Part shown: positions 57,756-62,118 of the stretch, in pieces
Layout of the letters: every line of letters starts with the position of its first letter
Position numbering within the stretch: the stretch's first letter is position 1
Assembly: GCA_028278205.1 (NCBI GenBank)
Contig: JANQES010000121.1
Location: forward strand, 1-62,118
Direction: 5' to 3'
Source of the DNA: Rhodothermales bacterium
Lineage (GTDB): Bacteria > Bacteroidota > Rhodothermia > Rhodothermales > Bin80
Length of the DNA: 62,118 nucleotides
Program-made: the position numbers and the translations under genes
Notes under the pieces: model-generated
The model's database searches: none
What the model was told of the DNA's origin: nothing
What the model saw: only the letters and a program-made list of their open reading frames with translations

Positions 57756-57854
57756 AGTGTTTTAGTGTTAAGGTGTTTGAGTGTTTTAGTTGGGTGATCA
57801 AAGAGAACTATAACACTCAAACACTCAAACACGATAACACCCTGACACCCTGCT
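57756..57854. repeat. family D octad inverted repeat D4
   Basis: The left arm is GTGTTTTAGTGTTAAGGTGT and the right arm is AACACTCAAACACTCAAACA and on, around a 20-base loop. It begins 3 bases after the hpf stop and lies between convergent genes, so it could end both transcripts. Confidence 0.85.
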
Positions 57855-57904
57855 AAGGAGATGGGAAAACTGTAAGAGAGTGATGCCTTCGTAGCGCCCG
57901 GCGC

Positions 57905-58381
57905 TCACGCATCCGGCCTCAAGTTCTCCTTTTGCTCTTCGCTCTCTTGCTGGCCGAGGGGACGTTGCCAGGGTTCACTTTGTCTGCCGATTTTCTCGAT
58001 GCGCGTGCCGTGCTGTTGCATCATGTTTTCGCGCAGATAGGTGGTCATGAACCCCTTCATGCGCTGCTTCTCGACGCCCAGCAGGTCGGCCAGTTCGAAG
58101 AGTTCGGAGAAATTGAAAGACTGCGGCAGCGATTCGTAGAACTCCAGCGCGTCCTTGCTGATGGGCGGGTGCAGGTCCAGTTCTTCGAGTTCTTCGACGG
58201 CGGCTTCGCCTTCGTGCTGATAGGTATCGATGTAGAGACGCAGTAGCGAGACTTCTTCGCGGAGCGTAATATTCTCTTTAGCCAGCCGCTCGTTCTCCAG
58301 CTTGAACGCCGACAACTCCTTAAAGAGCGCTTTCAGCTCGTCAAGTAAATCCTGATATCTTTTGGAGAGGTCTTTATCCAT
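57905..58381 (-). CDS. coiled-coil protein of unknown function, 158 aa
   Basis: The N-terminal 55 residues form a parallel coiled coil (LLDELKALFKELSAFKLENE, then RLAKENITLREEVSLLRLYI). The second half has ISKDALEFYESLPQSFNFSE then LFELADLLGVEKQRMKGFMT, which could be a small helix-turn-helix. A Gln/Glu-rich tail follows. There is no signal peptide. I chose ATG 58381 (MDKDLSKRYQDL). It might be a regulator or a cell-division-associated coiled coil; I do not recognise a family. Confidence 0.78.
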   Translation of the reverse strand: MDKDLSKRYQDLLDELKALFKELSAFKLENERLAKENITLREEVSLLRLYIDTYQHEGEAAVEELEELDLHPPISKDALEFYESLPQSFNFSELFELADLLGVEKQRMKGFMTTYLRENMMQQHGTRIEKIGRQSEPWQRPLGQQESEEQKENLRPDA

Positions 58382-58931
58382 CACAGGGCTACGCGAGCCG
58401 CTCGCCCCATACACGTGGCTAGAAACTTAAACCTGGCGCATAGGCGGATGTGGTGGCTCCGTTGGCTGATGAAACGAGTGCGATGCAGGCATGTCGGGTA
58501 AGCTAACCGGGAAAACGAGGTCGACACGGTTGTCGAACCTCTCGGGGAAGTGTCGTCCAGAAATAGCAAACACTTAACTGCCACGCCCCAGATAGGCTTT
58601 TTCGGGCAAATCTACCGCGTTTTTGCCGAAGCTAAGGTACGATGCAACAGGCTGGAAATCTACCTCGTCGTTGCATCGACCGGCTCCAAAAAACAGGACG
58701 CCCGAAGTGGGGGGAAGCTCTTAAAGGGCTAATCTCAGTGTCAAGTTCCTGGTTAGATTTTGGATTTTAGATTTTGACACGAGCGAAGCGACTGACGAAG
58801 TAATTTTGGATTGGTCTCGGCCAGCACCGTATTCTCAGTACAAAATGTCGCAACGGCTCCTAAGGTCGTAGCCTCCTCGATTGCTTGATTCGGTGGAGAT
58901 CAACAATCCAAAATCTAAAATCCAAAATTCG
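58382..58931. other. 550-bp divergent intergenic region with stems and repeat C5
   Basis: No protein gene is credible here. The left 360 bases contain two good stems, 58517-58541 (GAGGTCGACA with TGTCGAACCTC) and 58640-58678 (CGATGCAAC with GTTGCATCG), and could encode a small RNA. I find no RNase P, tmRNA or SRP motif. The right part is repeat C5, which touches the permease start codon. Confidence 0.5.
58753..58931. repeat. family C repeat C5 with inserted module
   Basis: The left arm (58753-58775) is split by the 28-bp module (58775-58803, plus orientation) and resumes TTTTGGATTGG. The core starts GGTCTCGGCCAGCACCGT and ends GGAGATCAAC, like C2. The right arm (58905-58930) abuts the start codon of the purine permease. 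Confidence 0.87.
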
Positions 58932-60233
58932 ATGCTGGATCGCCTTTTTCGGCTGCGCGAACACGGCACGACGCCTGCCACGGAGGTGCGCGCCGGGGTT
59001 GCGACGTTTTTGACGATGGGCTACATCCTCTTCGTCAACCCGCAGATTCTGGCCGAAGCCGGGATGCCGGCGGACGACGTGACGCTGGCCACGGCGCTGG
59101 CTTCGGCGGTGGCGACGCTCGTGATGGGCTTTTACGCCAACTATCCGTTTGCGCTGGCGCCCGGCATGGGGCTCAATGCCTACTTCACCTTCGGCGTCGT
59201 CATCGGGATGGGGGTGTCGTATCCGGTGGCGCTGGCGGCGGTCTTCATCGAAGGGCTGTTGTTTTTGCTGTTGACGGCGGGGGGCGTCCGCACCGCCATC
59301 ATCAACGCCATCCCGCAAACGCTCAAAACGGCCACGATGAGCGGCATCGGCCTGTTTCTGGCGATCATCGGGCTCAAGAACGGCGGCGTCATCGTCGATC
59401 ATCCGGAGACGCTCGTGACGCTGGGCGACGTGCAGAGCCCGGCGGTGCTGCTGACGCTCTTCGGGCTGGTGTTGATGGGCGCGCTGCTGACGCGCAAGGT
59501 GCCCGGCGCGCTGCTCATCGGCATCCTGGCCGTCACCCTTATCGCGTGGCTCGCCGGCCTGGCGCCGGGGCCGTCGCGCTGGGTGATGCTGCCGTCGCTG
59601 CCGCGCGAGACGTTGCTGGCTTTCGATTTCAGCCTCCTGCTCACCGGCAAGTTCGTCACCGTCGTGCTGGCGTTTTTGTTTGTCGATTTTTTCGACACGG
59701 CGGGTACGCTGATCGGGGTGGGGCAACTGGGGGGCTTCCTCGACGACGAGGGCCGGCTGCCGCGCGCCAACCGGGCTTTCGCCGCCGACGCGGTAGGCAC
59801 CACCGCCGGGGCCATGCTCGGCACGAGCACTGTCACGAGCTACATCGAATCGGCCACGGGGATCGAAGAAGGCGGGCGCACGGGCCTGACGGCGGTGGTC
59901 GTGGCGGTCTTGTTCGTCGGGGCGTTGTTTTTCACGCCGATCATCACCGCCGTGCCGGCTGCCGCCACCGCGCCCGCGCTGATCATCGTCGGATCGTTGA
60001 TGATGAAGGGGATGCGCAGCCTGCCCTGGGGGCAGCACGACGAAGCCATCCCGGCCTTCCTGACCATCGCCGCGATGCCGCTGACATATTCCATCGCCAA
60101 CGGCATCGCGCTGGGCATCGTCTCTTTCGTATTGGTGAAACTGTTCTCCGGCAAACCCGGCGAGGCGCATCCGCTGATGTACGCGCTGGCGGTGTTGCTG
60201 ATGCTTTATTATGGGTTTGTGGCGGGAGGTTGA
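58932..60233 (+). CDS. AzgA-type purine permease (NCS2 superfamily)
   Basis: This 433-residue permease belongs to the AzgA/GhxP guanine-hypoxanthine-adenine symporter group. It has about 12-14 helices. Family features are VRAGVATFLTMGYILFVNPQ, then PFALAPGMGLNAYFTFGVV, DFFDTAGTLIGVGQLGGFLD and LGTSTVTSYIESATGIEEGG, which together hold the substrate site. It should import purine bases by proton symport and could feed apt. I chose ATG 58932 (MLDRLFRLREHG); the 17 codons before it are repeat C5. Confidence 0.94.
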   Translation: MLDRLFRLREHGTTPATEVRAGVATFLTMGYILFVNPQILAEAGMPADDVTLATALASAVATLVMGFYANYPFALAPGMGLNAYFTFGVVIGMGVSYPVALAAVFIEGLLFLLLTAGGVRTAIINAIPQTLKTATMSGIGLFLAIIGLKNGGVIVDHPETLVTLGDVQSPAVLLTLFGLVLMGALLTRKVPGALLIGILAVTLIAWLAGLAPGPSRWVMLPSLPRETLLAFDFSLLLTGKFVTVVLAFLFVDFFDTAGTLIGVGQLGGFLDDEGRLPRANRAFAADAVGTTAGAMLGTSTVTSYIESATGIEEGGRTGLTAVVVAVLFVGALFFTPIITAVPAAATAPALIIVGSLMMKGMRSLPWGQHDEAIPAFLTIAAMPLTYSIANGIALGIVSFVLVKLFSGKPGEAHPLMYALAVLLMLYYGFVAGG

Positions 60234-60489
60234 GGGGGTGTTTGGGGTGTTATAGTGTTTTAGTGGTAGGTACGGGCAAAATAGTGAAGCCTTGATTCCG
60301 CCCGGCCCTGAAGGACCGGGCTCACAGGCTCAAGCCCCGATGGGGCTAAAACAGGGCGCTTTAGCGTCCTTGCGCTGCTGAGCCCGGTGATTGAGCGCCG
60401 GGCGGTCAGGGTTTTATCACAAAGCATACAGCTACTTCTTTTTGATCAAACAACTAAAACACTCAAACACCATAACACTCAAACACTAA
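60234..60489. repeat. family D repeat D5 enclosing a REP-like element
   Basis: The left arm (60236-60275) begins 3 bases after the permease stop with GGTGTTTGGGGTGTTATAGT. The right arm (about 60448-60489) is AACTAAAACACTCAAACACC and on. Between them lies the 108-bp palindromic element at 60298-60405. Confidence 0.83.
60298..60405. repeat. REP-like 108-bp palindromic element
   Basis: The outer arms are CCGCCCGGC and GCCGGGCGG. Inside are nested stems, including AGCCCCGATGGGGCT and CCCGG-type pairs. The layout resembles REP/BIME-type elements linked to RAYT transposases, but no transposase lies in this window. Confidence 0.75.
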
Positions 60490-60494
60490 CAACA

Positions 60495-60528
60495 AAAAGC
60501 CCCGAAATCGGCGCGGATTTCGGGGCTT
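60495..60528. terminator. terminator hairpin before the spondin protein gene end
   Basis: The arms AAAGCCCCGAAATC and GATTTCGGGGCTTT are perfect complements around a 6-base loop. It lies beyond the stop of the minus-strand gene at 60572 and can act on either strand. Confidence 0.8.
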
Positions 60529-60571
60529 TCGCTGTGCGGCACGGGGGGCATGGGGGGCCGTGCCGCTGGGC

Positions 60572-62118
60572 CTACTGGAGTAAAATCATCGTCCGGGCGG
60601 CGCTCGTTCCGCCGACGTTGATTTGGTAGACATAAACGCCCGTCGCCATTTTGAGGCCGCGGCTGTCGCGGCCATCCCAGCGGACCTGATGGTTCCCGGC
60701 GGATCGGACGCCATCGACCAGATTCCGGATTTTCTGGCCGAGCACGTTATAGATCGTCAGGCGCACCGGCGCGGCTTCTTCGAGGTCGAAGGCGATGGTG
60801 GTTTCCGGGTTGAACGGGTTGGGATAATTCTGATGCAGCCGGAAGCGCTCCGGCACGGCGTCGGCCTCCTCCGTCGCCGTCGAGATCGATTCGATCGTCA
60901 CGCGGATGACGTCGGCCACCGCCGGGTAAGTGAAGCCGTCGTTGACCAGGCGGACCGTCGCGTCGGGGTCGTCGGGGCCGGTGTCGGCGCCCGATTGCCG
61001 CTGCGCCTGGTTCGGCCCGACGCCGGGCTCTTCGTTGGCTTCGGTGCCGGCATCCCACAACTGAACCTGCGCCGTCACGTCGCCGCTGACGGGGGTGCCG
61101 TCGGGGTTCCAGAGGGCGATGCCGCCTTCGTCGGGTGCCAGGAAGAGGTCGTTGGAGGGGATGAACATCGTCGCGAACGACAGTCGCGCGCCGGGGGCGG
61201 CCTCGACGGTGAATTCGTAAGCGCCGCCGGGGCCGATGGGGGCGGGGTCGGTAGCGCCGGCGGGCGTGTTGAAGACCGCGCCGCCGAAGCCGACTTTGGC
61301 GCCAATGGCATCGATCAGCGTGGCGGGGTTGCCGTCTTCGGCGATGGATTCCAGCCCGCGCCCCCGGTCGGCTTCGCCGCTGGTAAACAGCGGAGCCTCA
61401 TCCGCATGCACCACCCAGGCGCCCGGCGAGAGCGGGACGGCCTGCATCGACCCGTCGGACGGCGTCAGCGTCGTGCCGGTCGAGACGTTTTCGAGGCGTA
61501 CCGTGAATTCAGCGGTTTGCAAGGGCGTGACGGTCAGGCTCATAATATCCGTCAACGCCGGATAGGTGAACGCGTCATCGACCAGACGGACGACGCCGCC
61601 TTCGTCGGGGCCGGTGTCGGCGCCGGTCTGGCGAGGGGCCTGGTTGAGGCCGAAGCCCGGCTGTTCGTTGACTTCCGTCCCGGCATCCCAGAGCAGCAGT
61701 TGATCCGTCACGTCGCCGTTGATGGGAGTGCCGCCTTCATCCCAGAGGGCGATGCCGGCTTCGTCGGGCGCCACCACGAGGTCGTTCGACTGGACGAACA
61801 TGGTGGCGACGCTCAGCCGCGCGCCGGGCATGGCGGCTATCGTGAATTCGTAGGCGCCGCCGGGGCCGATGGGGCCGGGGCCGGCAGATCCTGCAGGCAC
61901 GGCAAACGCCCCGCCGGTCGTCATGGTCTCCAGAGCCAGCACGCGCGCCAGCGAACCGGGGTTGCCGTCTTCGGCGATGCCTTCGAGGCCCTGGCCCCGG
62001 TCGGCTTCGCCACTCATAAAGAGCGGCGCGTCGTCCGTATGCACGGCCCAGACGCCCGGCGAGAACACCTGATTGATGCCGGTGGCCTGCTCCAACACGC
62101 CGCCCAGGCCGCCGGGGC
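60572..62118 (-). CDS. spondin-repeat protein with T9SS-type sorting domain (5' end beyond window)
   Basis: The frame is open to the window edge, so the N-terminus is missing. Two spondin-type domains are visible, each with LFxSGEADRGxGLExIAEDG, then PIGPGGAYEFT, and APDExGIALW, and each ending in a DTGPD-type acidic motif. The second copy ends near 60950. After a short linker the last 85 residues are the type A sorting domain: LHQNYPNPFNPETTIAFDLE, then VRLTIYNVLGQKIRNLVDG and GVYVYQINVGG. This tells the cell to export the protein by the type IX secretion system and fix it to the surface. The function is probably adhesion or matrix binding, by analogy only. Confidence 0.92.
   Translation of the reverse strand, partial: PGGLGGVLEQATGINQVFSPGVWAVHTDDAPLFMSGEADRGQGLEGIAEDGNPGSLARVLALETMTTGGAFAVPAGSAGPGPIGPGGAYEFTIAAMPGARLSVATMFVQSNDLVVAPDEAGIALWDEGGTPINGDVTDQLLLWDAGTEVNEQPGFGLNQAPRQTGADTGPDEGGVVRLVDDAFTYPALTDIMSLTVTPLQTAEFTVRLENVSTGTTLTPSDGSMQAVPLSPGAWVVHADEAPLFTSGEADRGRGLESIAEDGNPATLIDAIGAKVGFGGAVFNTPAGATDPAPIGPGGAYEFTVEAAPGARLSFATMFIPSNDLFLAPDEGGIALWNPDGTPVSGDVTAQVQLWDAGTEANEEPGVGPNQAQRQSGADTGPDDPDATVRLVNDGFTYPAVADVIRVTIESISTATEEADAVPERFRLHQNYPNPFNPETTIAFDLEEAAPVRLTIYNVLGQKIRNLVDGVRSAGNHQVRWDGRDSRGLKMATGVYVYQINVGGTSAARTMILLQ

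Noticed and set aside
58420..58740. RNase P RNA, tmRNA or SRP RNA
   Set aside because: None of the universally conserved motifs of these RNAs could be found on either strand.

Overview
The window looks like a GC-rich chromosomal segment of a Bacteroidota-like bacterium, most plausibly Rhodothermota (Rhodothermales type). The evidence is the T9SS-style C-terminal signature NYPNPFNP on the spondin-repeat protein at the right edge, an mlaE-mlaF-mlaD lipid-transport operon, many small lipoproteins and SPI/Tat-exported proteins, and a BlaI/M56 pair. The taxon is an inference; no rRNA is present. The only RNA gene I can call firmly is tRNA-Thr(CGT) at 52748-52823 (minus strand).

Layout. 196-5949: exported proteins of unknown role, an ectonucleotide-pyrophosphatase-like phosphodiesterase, and an AT-rich metallopeptidase-like lipoprotein that may be a recent acquisition. 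6053-10271: Dus, an unknown secreted protein, a DUF445 protein and an HD hydrolase. 10350-12819: mlaD/mlaF/mlaE on the minus strand, divergent from radA (13130-14497). 14532-16762: M56 (BlaR1-like) peptidase plus BlaI-type repressor, with two palindromic operators built around a recognisable promoter. 16915-17603: HEPN/MNT toxin-antitoxin pair. 18345-21634: ECF sigma factor, a probable membrane anti-sigma protein and two paralogous exported coiled-coil proteins. 22014-25586: AmiC-type amidase, apt, RidA, SDR. 25816-29067: an outsized Tat-lipoprotein multicopper oxidase. 29341-33974: DUF1579-like protein, rhodanese lipoprotein, mnmA, a small lipoprotein, and two tail-to-tail OmpR-type response regulators without kinases. 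34256-36535: a trans-3-hydroxy-L-proline dehydratase-like enzyme and an ornithine-cyclodeaminase-family reductase, which together make a plausible two-step route to proline. 36916-38117: cytidylate-kinase-like protein and a DUF2853-like protein. 38237-52061: two giant unrecognised genes (2181 and 2171 aa) and an outer-membrane barrel in one apparent minus-strand operon of about 14 kb. 52963-57752: osmoprotectant-type ABC importer with a fused binding-protein/permease, M32 carboxypeptidase, hibernation factor. 57905-62118: coiled-coil protein, AzgA-type purine permease, spondin/T9SS protein running off the window.

The most unusual feature is in the spaces between genes. Nearly every larger intergenic gap carries one of at least eight families of short tandem 7- or 8-nt words, usually arranged as inverted arms around a core: A, ACGTTTC; B, TGACCAG/TGACTAA; C, AATCCAA/AATCTAA; D, AACACCAT/AACACTCA; E, GGGGGAGA; F, TTGAACC; G, ATTTCGA; H, CCAAGAA. 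The words differ between families but the design is the same. The arms often begin at, or supply, the stop codon of the adjacent gene. A 28-31 bp module (TGACACGAG...TGACGAAGTAA) with a variable hairpin centre is inserted into copies of four different families. At one locus an arm plus module is translated as the N-terminus of the ABC permease. A separate 86/87-bp inverted-repeat element occurs at two gene ends 56 kb apart and gives both proteins the same C-terminus, NEF-stop. This hairpin system and the giant two-gene operon are the best candidates for undescribed biology here.
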